A stretch of DNA of 42,121 nucleotides from an uncultured Desulfobulbaceae bacterium (GTDB lineage Bacteria; Desulfobacterota; Desulfobulbia; Desulfobulbales; Desulfocapsaceae): NCBI GenBank assembly GCA_947311315.1, contig CAMZKN010000060.1, forward strand, positions 1 through 42,121, written 5' to 3'. The translations under genes were made by a program, and so were the position numbers. The notes beneath the pieces were generated by a model. It worked only from the letters and a program-made list of their open reading frames with translations, was not told the origin of the DNA and did not search any database. Shown in pieces: positions 1-9,971 of the stretch; within the stretch, counting starts at the first letter, position 1, and every line of letters starts with the position of its first letter.

Positions 1-47
1 ACAAAAACAACTCACTTCAATAAAAGCTATGTATGGCCTTCCACTGG

Positions 48-332
48 TTAAAGATTTTCGTAAGATGCTATGCGACGGTTAGAATGGACTTTACCAACAC
101 TTTTGGAGAAGTTACACTTATTATCCGTAGCATACAGATATTGTTGAGAATAATTAGCAATAAGCATAGTTCTCATTCGTTGAGAGCCAGACATATTTAT
201 TGCCTTACTGAGATATATGCTATCTGATTTTTTATAAAGAGAATAACTGAGACCAACTATAAAAGGTAAAAACGATAATACTAATATTATTATATTTTTC
301 TGAGCTATTGATTTTTTTTTCTTAGTGTCCAT
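48..332 (-). pseudogene. Truncated PilJ-like sensor N-terminus
   Basis: A 94-residue leftward frame. It starts at ATG 332 behind an AGGAAA-like ribosome site; a TTG immediately upstream is in frame. Visible parts are a lysine-rich cytoplasmic start, one membrane segment (about residues 13-33) and the motif SGSQRMRTML. That motif is typical of the type IV pili methyl-accepting / NarX-like extracellular domain (PilJ family) of sensor kinases and chemoreceptors. A TAA then ends the frame where a full protein would continue with the rest of the sensory domain, a second membrane segment and a signalling module. None of these is visible in the 47 bases left on this side. It is probably a gene remnant, or a gene broken by a frameshift near the window edge. 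The family call rests on one motif and the membrane topology. Confidence 0.5.
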
Positions 333-335
333 CAA

Positions 336-772
336 ACATTTCCTTTTGCCTACAGGTTATTATCCGGTTTCCTGACATCAGCACGAAGGCTACCTTGAGA
401 ACCTTTTCACACTCATAATACGCTATTTCCAACCGGATATCATTCGAAAACGGATGATTTCAAAAGACATGATATCACCGATGATTCAAATGCCCAAAAG
501 CCTTCCTAAGGATACAATAGAATTCTCCATTATCTGAACAACGTTCTCTTTCAGTCTTTATGGCAAAACTCAAGGAGAAAAATCACAAATACGCAACGCC
601 CTGGAAAGCATCTGGAATTGACCAACACCCCGCAAAGGGGTATAAAATGCCATGGTGCTGTTATTAATCGCTTGAGGAGACCCTTGAATTAACGGTACTT
701 TGTTTTTATACATAGCGCAGGCATTGGACAAAACTCCACTTTTTCAAAATTGCAAGCAGACGGAATAAAAAA
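336..772. other. Intergenic region upstream of the helicase pair
   Basis: No convincing gene in about 440 bases. The left part holds the promoter region of the leftward PilJ-like fragment. A short CCCC/GGGG stem lies near 634-647. A sigma70-like promoter for the rightward helicase genes is annotated separately at 684-712. Nothing else stands out. Confidence 0.6.
684..712 (+). promoter_or_regulatory. Candidate sigma70 promoter for the helicase operon
   Basis: TTGAAT (684-689), a 17-base spacer, then TATACA (707-712). It points at the SNF2-family gene starting at 773 and leaves a leader of roughly 55 bases. The call is by consensus and position only. Confidence 0.45.
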
Positions 773-3700
773 ATGAATACGCCAGAACAGCATCAGCAAA
801 CAACACTGGATGATCCATTCTTTTTTGATCAGGAACAATTGCAAACCATTGCAGAGAAATCAGTGGTCAGCCACGGGCTGCAGGATCATAAAAATAACTG
901 TGTCCTTGAAATTGATCAGAGTGGCGACACTCTCTGGGGTCAGGTTGAAGATATCGATTCCGAGTACCCAAAAGATGTGACTCTTCGTTTAACGGATGAA
1001 GGCCTGCTTTTTTCATGTGATTGTGAAGATATTACCGACACTTCAGCCTGTCGCCATATTATCGCCGTTCTCTGCAGTTATGCCGATCAATGCAGTGAGA
1101 CAGATAAACTGGTCAGTGCTGTGGACAGCGCAATCAGAAACCGGGTCAAACGTGGACGATCTGAAGTGGAGGTAAAGCATCTTGACGATGGACACTGGTT
1201 CGGCACCTGGCATGCGGCTTCAATCGGCACGACATCTCCTTATCCGCGCAGCTACAAGGTAACTATGCGCAGCCTGCAGCAGCGGGCCAATTTCTGCACG
1301 TGTCCCGATTATGCGGGCAATCAGCTTGGTACCTGTAAACATATTGAGGCCGTACTCCATAAAATCAGCAAACACTCCAACTATCAGGAAATGCGAAATG
1401 AGAGTGCACCACTGCCTTACATCTACCTCGCCACGGATACAGAAAATGGGGCCCGGATCATGCTCCACCGCACGCCGGATATGGCCCCGGATCTAGCCAT
1501 ACTTTTCAACACTTTTTTCCACTCAAACGGACGTTTCACAGGACGTTTGCCCGAAGATTTTTTTCGGTTTATCGATAGTGTCGAGGGCCGGGCTGATATT
1601 CATCTGGGTGAAGATGCAGTGGCCTATACACAGCAGCTTGCCAGCAACGCAAGCCACAAAGAACGTTCGCAGGAAATTAAGAACATAATCAGAACGACAA
1701 ACAGGATAGATGGTATCCGCGCACGCCTCTATCCCTATCAGGTGGAAGGTGTCGCCTTTCTCGCCGGTACCGGTCGGGCGCTGCTCGCCGATGACATGGG
1801 ACTGGGCAAGACCCTGCAGGCCATCAGTGCTGCAGTCTGGCTGGGCGAACACGAGGGCATCAAAAAGACACTGATTATCTGTCCCGCCTCACTGAAACAC
1901 CAATGGGCCAGGGAAATTGCAAAATTTACCCGGCTGGAAAGCCAGGTTATCCAGGGAACCCCACCACAACGGGGCGTGCAGTATCGCAGAGAGTGCAGTT
2001 TTTTTATCCTCAATTACGAACTGCTGCTCCGTGATCTTTCCATTATCAATGAAACAATAGGCCCCGATCTTGTCATTCTCGATGAGGCCCAGCGCATCAA
2101 AAACTGGCGAACAAAAATTGCCACAGCCGTAAAGCTGATACCCTCCCGTTTTGCCTTTGTCCTTACCGGCACACCCCTGGAAAACAGACTGGAGGATCTC
2201 TACAGCCTGATGCAGGTGGTGGATCCGAAAATCCTTGGCCCTCTCTGGCGCTATATGATCGATTTTCATATCACAGATGATCGGGATAAGGTTCTTGGAT
2301 ACCGTAATTTATCCATTTTGCGGCAGCGGCTCACCCCGGTCATGCTCCGCCGGGACAGGCGTATAGTCAGTGACCAGCTTCCCGATCGTATCACCTCCAG
2401 AATTGATGTACCAATGACGGAAAAGCAGATTGAACTCCATGATTCAGCCATGAGCGCCGCCGGACAGCTGGCAGATATTGCGAAAAAACGCCCCTTGAGC
2501 CCTTCTGAACAGAACAGGCTGATGGCGGCCCTGCAACAGGCGAGAATGTCCTGTAACGCTGCGGGACTTGTCGATAAAGAGACCAAAGGTTCACCAAAAA
2601 TTGATGAACTCGCTGATATTTTAACTGAAGTATGCTTGGAATCCGGTCTCAAAGTCGTAGTATTCTCCCAATGGAAAACAATGACCACCATGGTGGAATC
2701 CCGATTGCGACAGATGAATATAGGTTATGTACATCTGCATGGAGGGGTTCCCACCGCCAAACGTGGTGAGCTGATGGATCGCTTTCAACACGATGATTCC
2801 ATTCAGGTTTTCCTGTCAACCGATGCCGGTGGCCTCGGCCTGAATCTGCAGAGCGGTTCCGTACTGGTAAATCTGGATATCCCCTGGAACCCCGCCGTCC
2901 TCGAACAGCGCAATGCAAGAATACACAGACTGGGCCAAACCAGAACAGTACAGATCATTACCATGGTCGCCAAAGGGTTTTACGAAGAACACGTACTGTC
3001 TCTTGTGCATGGTAAACAAAAGTTATTTGATAATGTTATAGCCGAAGAGGCCAGCGAAGATGTGGTCGCCGTTTCGAAAAAATTACTGGAGGCACTGGTT
3101 GAAGACCTGGCCGATACAAAGAAAGAGACCGATGACGAAAAAAGTGCCACTGGTACTGAAAACTCTGGTGGAGAAAGCGATTTAGCAGTTGACAGACCAG
3201 GCCTGCAGGAGATCGATGCTCTGACAAGGGAAGTTACCGAAATTATCGAGGAGCTGCAGGAAACGTTCGGCAGAAGGATAGAACGTATTTTCGGCACCGG
3301 CGGTGGGCTTCTCACCGTTCTCGATCAGGTCGGGGAGGATGAAGAAAGGCTTGCCGAAACACTTTCCGAAAAGGTTCCGGTGGCCTTTATCGATTTACGC
3401 ACCCTGACAGGGCTCGAGCGCCTCGGGGCCGGTTCACCACTTGCCGAAAGCCGCACGCTCTATGAGGCAAATACAGGCGATGAAAAAGGTGCACAATCCC
3501 GACTTGTTGTTTCCGCACTTGAAAAAGTAAAAGGTGCAGCAATTCTTATTGAGCAAAACTGCTATGAAGCCGCCATGGAACTTCTTGTATCCGCCCTGCT
3601 TTTCACCGCAGCAGCAAAGGCCGGACGTACAACACCCGCCACTTTGCAGGAAGCCGGGGTCTGGATTTACAGCGAAGCGTTGCCCAAGGGGATACTCTCA

Positions 3701-3817
3701 GACGACGAAGCAGCACTTATCATGCGTACCATAACCGTATCCCAGTCACCATCAATTCCTCAACCCCTGGTTGAAGATATCCTTTCGGATGTGGAGAGCT
3801 TTATCGATACCATTTGA
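773..3817 (+). CDS. SWIM zinc-finger SNF2-family helicase/translocase
   Basis: A 1014-residue ATP-dependent double-strand DNA translocase of the SNF2/RapA-like class. Two SWIM-type zinc-binding motifs lie at about residues 82-97 (CDCE...CRH) and 174-190 (CTCPDY...CKH). The helicase core follows: Walker A in DDMGLGKT near 340, Walker B as DEAQ near 437, the TGTPLENR motif near 465, and motif VI QRNARIHRLGQT near 711. The C-terminal 240 residues begin with an acidic, low-complexity linker and end in a helical region of unknown function. The start ATG has only a weak GGA ribosome site. Its stop overlaps the next start (TTGA), so it is probably translationally coupled to the exonuclease/RecQ/UvrD protein. 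SWIM-SNF2 proteins are widespread but mostly uncharacterised. A role in DNA repair, transcription recycling or defence is possible and cannot be settled here. Confidence 0.9.
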   Translation: MNTPEQHQQTTLDDPFFFDQEQLQTIAEKSVVSHGLQDHKNNCVLEIDQSGDTLWGQVEDIDSEYPKDVTLRLTDEGLLFSCDCEDITDTSACRHIIAVLCSYADQCSETDKLVSAVDSAIRNRVKRGRSEVEVKHLDDGHWFGTWHAASIGTTSPYPRSYKVTMRSLQQRANFCTCPDYAGNQLGTCKHIEAVLHKISKHSNYQEMRNESAPLPYIYLATDTENGARIMLHRTPDMAPDLAILFNTFFHSNGRFTGRLPEDFFRFIDSVEGRADIHLGEDAVAYTQQLASNASHKERSQEIKNIIRTTNRIDGIRARLYPYQVEGVAFLAGTGRALLADDMGLGKTLQAISAAVWLGEHEGIKKTLIICPASLKHQWAREIAKFTRLESQVIQGTPPQRGVQYRRECSFFILNYELLLRDLSIINETIGPDLVILDEAQRIKNWRTKIATAVKLIPSRFAFVLTGTPLENRLEDLYSLMQVVDPKILGPLWRYMIDFHITDDRDKVLGYRNLSILRQRLTPVMLRRDRRIVSDQLPDRITSRIDVPMTEKQIELHDSAMSAAGQLADIAKKRPLSPSEQNRLMAALQQARMSCNAAGLVDKETKGSPKIDELADILTEVCLESGLKVVVFSQWKTMTTMVESRLRQMNIGYVHLHGGVPTAKRGELMDRFQHDDSIQVFLSTDAGGLGLNLQSGSVLVNLDIPWNPAVLEQRNARIHRLGQTRTVQIITMVAKGFYEEHVLSLVHGKQKLFDNVIAEEASEDVVAVSKKLLEALVEDLADTKKETDDEKSATGTENSGGESDLAVDRPGLQEIDALTREVTEIIEELQETFGRRIERIFGTGGGLLTVLDQVGEDEERLAETLSEKVPVAFIDLRTLTGLERLGAGSPLAESRTLYEANTGDEKGAQSRLVVSALEKVKGAAILIEQNCYEAAMELLVSALLFTAAAKAGRTTPATLQEAGVWIYSEALPKGILSDDEAALIMRTITVSQSPSIPQPLVEDILSDVESFIDTI

Positions 3818-6800
3818 CCAACCAGTGGGAAAACATGGATAGTCGGGAGTTTTTAAAAAAATGTTTCCTCTTTGATATTGAAATCAATGAGAAAAACGAG
3901 CTCTATTCCCTGGGCGGAACCCTCGGTGATAAATCGTTCCTGCTGGAGCCGGGCAGAAAAATCGGCACAAAAGAACTCGCAGAATTTGACGCCCTGGCGG
4001 CGGATGGTGAGTTTATCCTCGGCCATAATGTGCTGGACCACGACCTTCCGCATCTGAAAAAATTATCCGCAGGTCTTTCCATCCTGCAAAAGCCGGTAAT
4101 CGACACCCTCTACCTCTCTCCCCTTGCATTTCCGGAAAACCCCTACCACAGACTGGTTAAGGACTATAAACTTGTGCGGGACAGTGTGAACAACCCCCTT
4201 CGGGACGCGCAACTTGCCGGAAATATTTTCCTGGATCAGTGGCAGAGTTTTACTCAACTCCTGGGAAAAAACAGCGAAATCCCCCTTCTCTACCGTTATT
4301 TTTTGCATACTGACAGCTCTTTTGCCGGTTTATCGGAGGCCATGGATGGTATGGGGATTTCTCTTCTTAACAAACAAAAATACGCGAATATATTTACCCA
4401 TTTTCTGCGGGGAAAAGTATGTGAAAAAGCAGCGCTCTCTCTTGTTGACCAAGGTAACTATAATGCAACCGACAGTGCGCCTCTGGCCTACGTCATAGCC
4501 TGGCTGAGCGTAGCCGGTGGTAATTCCGTACTACCGCCCTGGGTCAACCACAGATTCCCACAGGTCAGCCGGATTCTCCATCAGTTACGGGAAGTTGCCT
4601 GCAATGACGACCAGTGTCAATATTGTCGCAAACATCACAATTCCGGTCGATTTCTCCGGGATTTTTTCGGCTTTAACAGTTTCAGGCCAAGTCCCAAAAC
4701 TAATGATGGTGAAAGCCTGCAACAGGAGATCGTCGAGGCCGCAGCCGATAACCTCTCACTTTTTGCCACCCTGCCCACCGGTGGTGGTAAATCACTCTGT
4801 TATCTGCTGCCGGCTCTTATGCGATACCAGCGACGTAATCTCCTGACCATCGTTATCTCTCCCCTCCAGGCCCTGATGAAAGACCAGGTTGATAATTTTA
4901 CCGCCCAGACCGGAACGGGACTTGCCGCAGCCCTTTCCGGCATGCTGACTTTGCCGGAAAGAAAAGTTGTCCATGACGGAGTGCGCCTCGGAGATATCGG
5001 CATTTTATATGTCTCTCCAGAGCAGTTACGTAACCATTCCTTTATCAATACCATCAAACAGCGCGAAATAGGGGCCTGGATCTTTGATGAAGCCCACTGT
5101 CTGTCCAAGTGGGGACACGATTTTCGCCCCGATTACCTCTACTCCATCCGTTTTATCCGGCAGCTTGCGCAACAGGAAAACCGTGCCGTGCCGCCGGTGC
5201 AGTGTTTTACCGCCACGGCAAAAAAGGATGTGCGACAGGAAATCGTAGATATACTCGGCCGCGAACTTGGTCTTAAAGTAACCCTCTTTGAAGGCGGGCA
5301 CGAACGGTCAAACCTTGTCTACGAGGTGTATCCTGTCGATTCCCAGGGGAAAAATGAAACTGTTCTTGAGCTGCTGCGTATCCGCTACCAGGGAGAGGGC
5401 AGCGTGGTTATCTACTGTGCCACAAAAAAAAGTACGGAAGATCTGGCAGAACTCCTGCAGGCTGAAGGTTTTGAGGCCTATGCCTTTCATTCAGGACTTG
5501 TCCCCTCCGAAAAAAAGCGCATCCAGGACGATTTTATCGGCGGAAATATACCTTTAATATGCGCCACAAACGCCTTTGGAATGGGGATAGATAAAGACGA
5601 TGTGCGCCTCGTTATTCATTATGACATTCCCGGCTCCCTGGAAAATTACCTGCAGGAGGCAGGGCGTGCCGGTAGAGACAGAAACGTGGCAGAGTGTATT
5701 CTCATCTTTACGGATCAGGATATCGAAACCCAGTTCACCCTGAGCTCTCTTTCAAGATTAACCAGGCGGGAGATTGCTCAACTCCTGCGAGGGCTCCGTT
5801 ATGCTGCCAGGGGCAAGGATGAGCTGGTTTTAACCAGTGGCGAATTAATACGCCAGGAAGTAGTGGATCTCAACCCGGAGGAAATTTATGACCCTGATAC
5901 CCGTGTAAAAACGGCCATTTCCTGGCTGGAAAGAGGCGGATATCTGGAACAAAATGAAAATAATACCAGGGTATTCCAGGGTACGCCCCAGGTTCGTAAT
6001 CTGGACGAAGCCAGGGAAAAAATCAACGCCCTCAATCTCTCAAAGCGCCAGCAGCAGCGATGGCTGGCGATACTGTCCGCCATTATGGAGGATAGCACAC
6101 CAAGCCGTGGATTCAGCGCCGACGATCTGGCCAGCCACCTCTCTTTTCAAAAATCAGAAGACGACCCTGAAAAAGAGACGGAAACCCAGCGTGTTCTCCG
6201 CACCCTTCAGGATATGGCCGCACAGGGGCTGCTCAATAAGGAAACCGCACTTACCGCCTATGTGCGATATAAGGTGAAAGACAGTTCAAAAAAACGTCTG
6301 CAGCGAACCTGCACCCTGGAGCGGGATTTTTTAAGAGTCCTTGAGGAAACCGCCCCAGATGCGGATACGAAAAATCAACTTGAGATAGATCTCAGACAGG
6401 TAAATCAAAAAATGCTGGATCTGGGCCACGATTACTCCACACCCCGCAGCCTGAACCTTATCCTGCACGGTCTGTCTCTGGACGGTAAGGGAATTGCCGG
6501 TAAAGGTGGCAGCATTTCCATCCGGGATCGCGGCTTTCACCGCTTTTCCATGGTGTTGCACAGGAACTGGAACACGTTAAACACCACCGTAAAAATCAGA
6601 CAGCAGGCCGCCTTTCAGGCCCTTGGTGTTATGCTGCACAAGATCCCTGAAAAGAGTCCGGCCCATGCGGGCGTACTGGTAAAATTTACCCTGGAACAGA
6701 TCGTAACAGCCCTTGAAAACGATTTTTTACTCCACGATCTCAAAGACCCTCTTGCTGCAGCCGAGCGGGCACTCACCTTTATGAACGAGCAGTATATCAT

Positions 6801-8991
6801 CGACCTGCAACAGGGGCTGGCCATATTCCGCCAGGCCATGACCATTACCCTGAATCAGGATAAAAAAGGGAGATCCTATACAAAAAGAGACTTTTCTCCG
6901 CTTAAATCCCACTACGGGGAACGCAATTTTCAGATCCATGTGATGAACGAATACGCCAGACGGGCAATGGACACCATAAATTCGGCAAAAGGGCTGGTTA
7001 CCTCCTATTTTCACGATGAAAAACATGATTTCATAAAGAGGTTTTTTCCCGGCCGTGAGAAGATGCTCGACCGGGCAACCAGTGAACAGTCCTACCAGCG
7101 CATTGTCGATGATCTCCATAATCCGGCCCAGGAAGAAATTGTTGCCACAGATACTGCGCATAATATCCTCGTTCTGGCAGGCCCCGGCTCCGGGAAAACA
7201 AGAGTGGTCGCCCATCGCATCGCCTTTCTGCTCCGGGTTAAACGTGTTCGCCCCTCGGCCATTCTGGCCCTCTGTTATAATCGTTCCGCCGTTATGGCCC
7301 TGCGCAGACAGGTTCAATCCCTGGTGGGCCATGATTTCAGAAGAATAACAACCCTCACCTTTCATGGTCTCGCCCTGCGCCTGATCGGCAGGTCACTGGT
7401 GGGTCATGACAAGGGGAGGAGTGAAATCGATTTTTCCGAATTAATCCGTGACGCCATTCAGCTTTTACAGGGGAAAAGTGATGTGCTGGGCTTTGGTGAC
7501 GGACAACCAAGGGATGAATTGATCGACAGATTCAGCCATATTCTAATAGATGAATACCAGGATATTGACCAGGATCAATACACCCTGATTTCGCTTCTGG
7601 CGGGCCGTGGTCTTGAAAAAAGTGAAGAGAAGATGACCATTATGGCGGTGGGTGACGATGACCAGAATATCTACCGCTTCCGTGGTACAAATGTTGAATT
7701 TATCAGAAAATTTCACCACGACTACGCCGCCAGCCCCCACTATTTAACAGAAAACTATCGTTCCACCGCCACCATCATTGCTGGTGCGAATCTCCTTATC
7801 CACCAGAACCGGGATCGGATGAAACACGACCATCCCATTTGCATAAACAGTGGCAGAAAGGGCTTGCCAAGCGGGAGCAACCTCCAGCAAAATGATGCGA
7901 CGGGACGGAGCAGGATCCCAATCCTGCAAGTGGAAGATCCCGTTGATCAGGCGTATGAAACGGTACGGGAGATACAGAGACTGCAGAAACTTGAGAGTGG
8001 TTTTACTTTTACCGGCTGCGCCGTGTTGGCAAGGGAATGGCAGGATTTGGATGGCGTCCGTTTTCTGCTGGAGAAGGCAGCCATCCCCGTTTCCATAAAC
8101 TGGGCCAGGTATAATTTCCCGGTTTTTAGCCAAATCCGGGAAAACGAAAAAGTCCTGAGCTTTCTGCACAACATCAAGACAAAGGAAATCAGGGCGAGCG
8201 AACTACTCCACCTCCTCCCGGAATCGACCAGTCACCAAAACCAGTGGCAAACCAATCTGCGCAGATTAATAGATGACTGGCTGGAAGAGAGTGGGGACTG
8301 CTTCACGCCAGTGCCCGACCTGCTCGACTATTTTTACGAAACCCTGGCCGAGCAAAGCCGCTCCGGCAATCTGGGCAGCGGCGTTTTCCTCTCCACCGTC
8401 CATTCCATCAAAGGGATGGAATTTAACCACGTTTTTATCCTGGCCGACAACTGGCACAATAAACAGAAGACGGTGCTCGAAGAAGAACGCCGCCTCTTCT
8501 ATGTTGCCATGTCCCGGGCCAGGGAGACACTGCATATTTTTTCACCATGGCCGGACGAACATCCACATAGCAAAGTTTTAACTGACGATACTATCGTTTT
8601 TCGTAAAAGAATTCCCCATAATGAAAACCAGGCTACCATTTTTCATTATGAAATTCTGGCCATGAAAGAGTTATTCCTCGATTACGCCGGACAAAAACCT
8701 CAGTCACACCCCGTTCATGAAGCACTTAGAAAACTCACGACAGGCGATAAGCTGCAGCTAGTAAAGAATAACGACAGGCTGGAACTGATGAGCGGAGACG
8801 TTGTTGTTGCCCGACTGGCAAAAACTGTCACCAAACGTCTGATAAAAGAACTGCAAAACATAAAGCAAGTCAAAATAATCGCTCTGGTTCAACGCAGCCG
8901 CAACGATATTTTTGATGAAAAATATGCGTCCCTTTGCCAGGTTGACAGCTGGGAGATCCCCATAGTTGAACTGTGGAAAACAGTAACATAA
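3814..8991 (+). CDS. Exonuclease-like / RecQ / UvrD triple-domain helicase
   Basis: A giant 1725-residue protein with three modules. (1) Residues about 15-145 resemble a DEDD-type 3'-5' exonuclease: FDIE (a DxE), GHNVLDHDL, an IDT segment, then NNPLRDAQ, where DEDDh enzymes usually carry His five residues before the last Asp; here it is Asn. (2) A Cys/His cluster (CNDDQCQYCRKHH) near residue 270 precedes a RecQ-type SF2 helicase with PTGGGKS near 322, DEAH near 425 and QEAGRAGRDR near 617. (3) After a helical linker, a UvrD/PcrA-type SF1 helicase has AGPGSGKT near 1124, IDEYQDID near 1245, GDDDQNIYRFRG, VHSIKGME near 1529 and YVAMSRARE near 1562. RecQ proteins are normally about 600 residues and UvrD about 720, so this is a true fusion. 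The start may be TTG 3814, overlapping the SNF2 stop, or ATG 3835; both ribosome sites are weak. Confidence 0.9.
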   Translation: MTNQWENMDSREFLKKCFLFDIEINEKNELYSLGGTLGDKSFLLEPGRKIGTKELAEFDALAADGEFILGHNVLDHDLPHLKKLSAGLSILQKPVIDTLYLSPLAFPENPYHRLVKDYKLVRDSVNNPLRDAQLAGNIFLDQWQSFTQLLGKNSEIPLLYRYFLHTDSSFAGLSEAMDGMGISLLNKQKYANIFTHFLRGKVCEKAALSLVDQGNYNATDSAPLAYVIAWLSVAGGNSVLPPWVNHRFPQVSRILHQLREVACNDDQCQYCRKHHNSGRFLRDFFGFNSFRPSPKTNDGESLQQEIVEAAADNLSLFATLPTGGGKSLCYLLPALMRYQRRNLLTIVISPLQALMKDQVDNFTAQTGTGLAAALSGMLTLPERKVVHDGVRLGDIGILYVSPEQLRNHSFINTIKQREIGAWIFDEAHCLSKWGHDFRPDYLYSIRFIRQLAQQENRAVPPVQCFTATAKKDVRQEIVDILGRELGLKVTLFEGGHERSNLVYEVYPVDSQGKNETVLELLRIRYQGEGSVVIYCATKKSTEDLAELLQAEGFEAYAFHSGLVPSEKKRIQDDFIGGNIPLICATNAFGMGIDKDDVRLVIHYDIPGSLENYLQEAGRAGRDRNVAECILIFTDQDIETQFTLSSLSRLTRREIAQLLRGLRYAARGKDELVLTSGELIRQEVVDLNPEEIYDPDTRVKTAISWLERGGYLEQNENNTRVFQGTPQVRNLDEAREKINALNLSKRQQQRWLAILSAIMEDSTPSRGFSADDLASHLSFQKSEDDPEKETETQRVLRTLQDMAAQGLLNKETALTAYVRYKVKDSSKKRLQRTCTLERDFLRVLEETAPDADTKNQLEIDLRQVNQKMLDLGHDYSTPRSLNLILHGLSLDGKGIAGKGGSISIRDRGFHRFSMVLHRNWNTLNTTVKIRQQAAFQALGVMLHKIPEKSPAHAGVLVKFTLEQIVTALENDFLLHDLKDPLAAAERALTFMNEQYIIDLQQGLAIFRQAMTITLNQDKKGRSYTKRDFSPLKSHYGERNFQIHVMNEYARRAMDTINSAKGLVTSYFHDEKHDFIKRFFPGREKMLDRATSEQSYQRIVDDLHNPAQEEIVATDTAHNILVLAGPGSGKTRVVAHRIAFLLRVKRVRPSAILALCYNRSAVMALRRQVQSLVGHDFRRITTLTFHGLALRLIGRSLVGHDKGRSEIDFSELIRDAIQLLQGKSDVLGFGDGQPRDELIDRFSHILIDEYQDIDQDQYTLISLLAGRGLEKSEEKMTIMAVGDDDQNIYRFRGTNVEFIRKFHHDYAASPHYLTENYRSTATIIAGANLLIHQNRDRMKHDHPICINSGRKGLPSGSNLQQNDATGRSRIPILQVEDPVDQAYETVREIQRLQKLESGFTFTGCAVLAREWQDLDGVRFLLEKAAIPVSINWARYNFPVFSQIRENEKVLSFLHNIKTKEIRASELLHLLPESTSHQNQWQTNLRRLIDDWLEESGDCFTPVPDLLDYFYETLAEQSRSGNLGSGVFLSTVHSIKGMEFNHVFILADNWHNKQKTVLEEERRLFYVAMSRARETLHIFSPWPDEHPHSKVLTDDTIVFRKRIPHNENQATIFHYEILAMKELFLDYAGQKPQSHPVHEALRKLTTGDKLQLVKNNDRLELMSGDVVVARLAKTVTKRLIKELQNIKQVKIIALVQRSRNDIFDEKYASLCQVDSWEIPIVELWKTVT

Positions 8992-9066
8992 GCGATATTC
9001 TCAGGTTTCCTGCTCACACCTATTATGAATCAGCGGCTGCCTGATCCGAGAATTTTGTATTTTACT

Positions 9067-9852
9067 TCAAGTTTTACCGCACCAGATTTTCAATGCAACC
9101 TCTACCGACCGGCGCATTTCATCTGAAAAGGCGGCTCCGGTTTTTCGCAGGTAAGTATGCTGGCCAAAATTTGTACTGTTTTTGAGATAATTTTTTTTCC
9201 TGCAAACAAACTGATCGTGCCCACTCCACATCTCTGAAAATTCCTCATCCGTAAATCGTCTGTACGAATTTTCAAAACAGACATATTTTTTATCCAGACG
9301 CGGACTATAAACCTTCCTTGTATCATTTTCTTTGTGATGGCCGAAACAGACCATAATCGTAGGAAAAACGTAGGCAGGTAATGCAAACATCTCTCTATGA
9401 ATCTCTATATTTTCGATTATATCACCGATATAGCATGATCCTATCCCCAAAGATTCGGCTGCAATCACAGCATTTTGTGCCGCAATAAGAGCGTCACAAT
9501 TTGCAAGTAGCAGATCCGACTCTGCCGGCTGTACAAATTCCACTCCATTTTCCCTGCACAATCCGTCCACTTCGCTGTATTCGTAATAATCATACCATCG
9601 CTGAAAATCGGCCATAAAGAGCAATACCAACGGTGCCTTTGCAATAAATGGTTGCTTGTCACAGGTTGTAACCAGACGCTTCTTTTTTTCCGGATCGGAC
9701 ACCTCCAGAATAGAGTAGAGCATCATATTGCCAGCGGTTGGCGCGCGTATAGCACTGTTTATGATCTGTTCTTTTTCTTCGTCCGTGACAGGTTTGTCTG
9801 CGTAGCTCCGCAATGAACATCTTCCTGCAAGAAGCGACAAAGTCTCATTCAT
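9067..9852 (-). CDS. Nitroreductase-family flavoprotein
   Basis: 261 residues from ATG 9852, chosen because AGGAGA lies six bases upstream; an in-frame ATG at 9885 lacks such a site. The N-terminus (RCSLRSYADKPVTDEE, then APTAGN) is the FMN-binding signature of the nitroreductase fold, and a later ESLGIGSCYIGDI segment matches the family's conserved Gly-rich helix. Members use FMN and NAD(P)H to reduce nitro compounds, quinones or other electron acceptors in the cytosol; the substrate cannot be read from sequence. The C-terminal 70 residues are basic and less family-like. It is divergent from the FmdE-like gene across a 119-base gap, so the two may share a control region. Confidence 0.85.
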   Translation of the reverse strand: MNETLSLLAGRCSLRSYADKPVTDEEKEQIINSAIRAPTAGNMMLYSILEVSDPEKKKRLVTTCDKQPFIAKAPLVLLFMADFQRWYDYYEYSEVDGLCRENGVEFVQPAESDLLLANCDALIAAQNAVIAAESLGIGSCYIGDIIENIEIHREMFALPAYVFPTIMVCFGHHKENDTRKVYSPRLDKKYVCFENSYRRFTDEEFSEMWSGHDQFVCRKKNYLKNSTNFGQHTYLRKTGAAFSDEMRRSVEVALKIWCGKT

Positions 9853-9971
9853 CGATACTCTCCTGTTATAAAAGAATTCGGCCATCCTTTGTGTGGATTT
9901 GCTGGCAAAAAGTGTTTACTTTATCTTTTCGGACACCAATTTTCAACTCATCACTTCACTTGGAGAAAACA

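Noticed and set aside
634-647. CCCC/GGGG stem in the left intergenic region as a terminator
   Set aside because: Only four base pairs and no T-run.
773-8991. DISARM-type defence system
   Set aside because: A SNF2 helicase is present but no methyltransferase, DUF1998 or PLD gene is found beside it.
9853-9971. Long rightward frame that would start the FmdE-like gene at 9813
   Set aside because: It overlaps the start of the divergent nitroreductase; ATG 9972 has GGAG upstream and begins the conserved domain.
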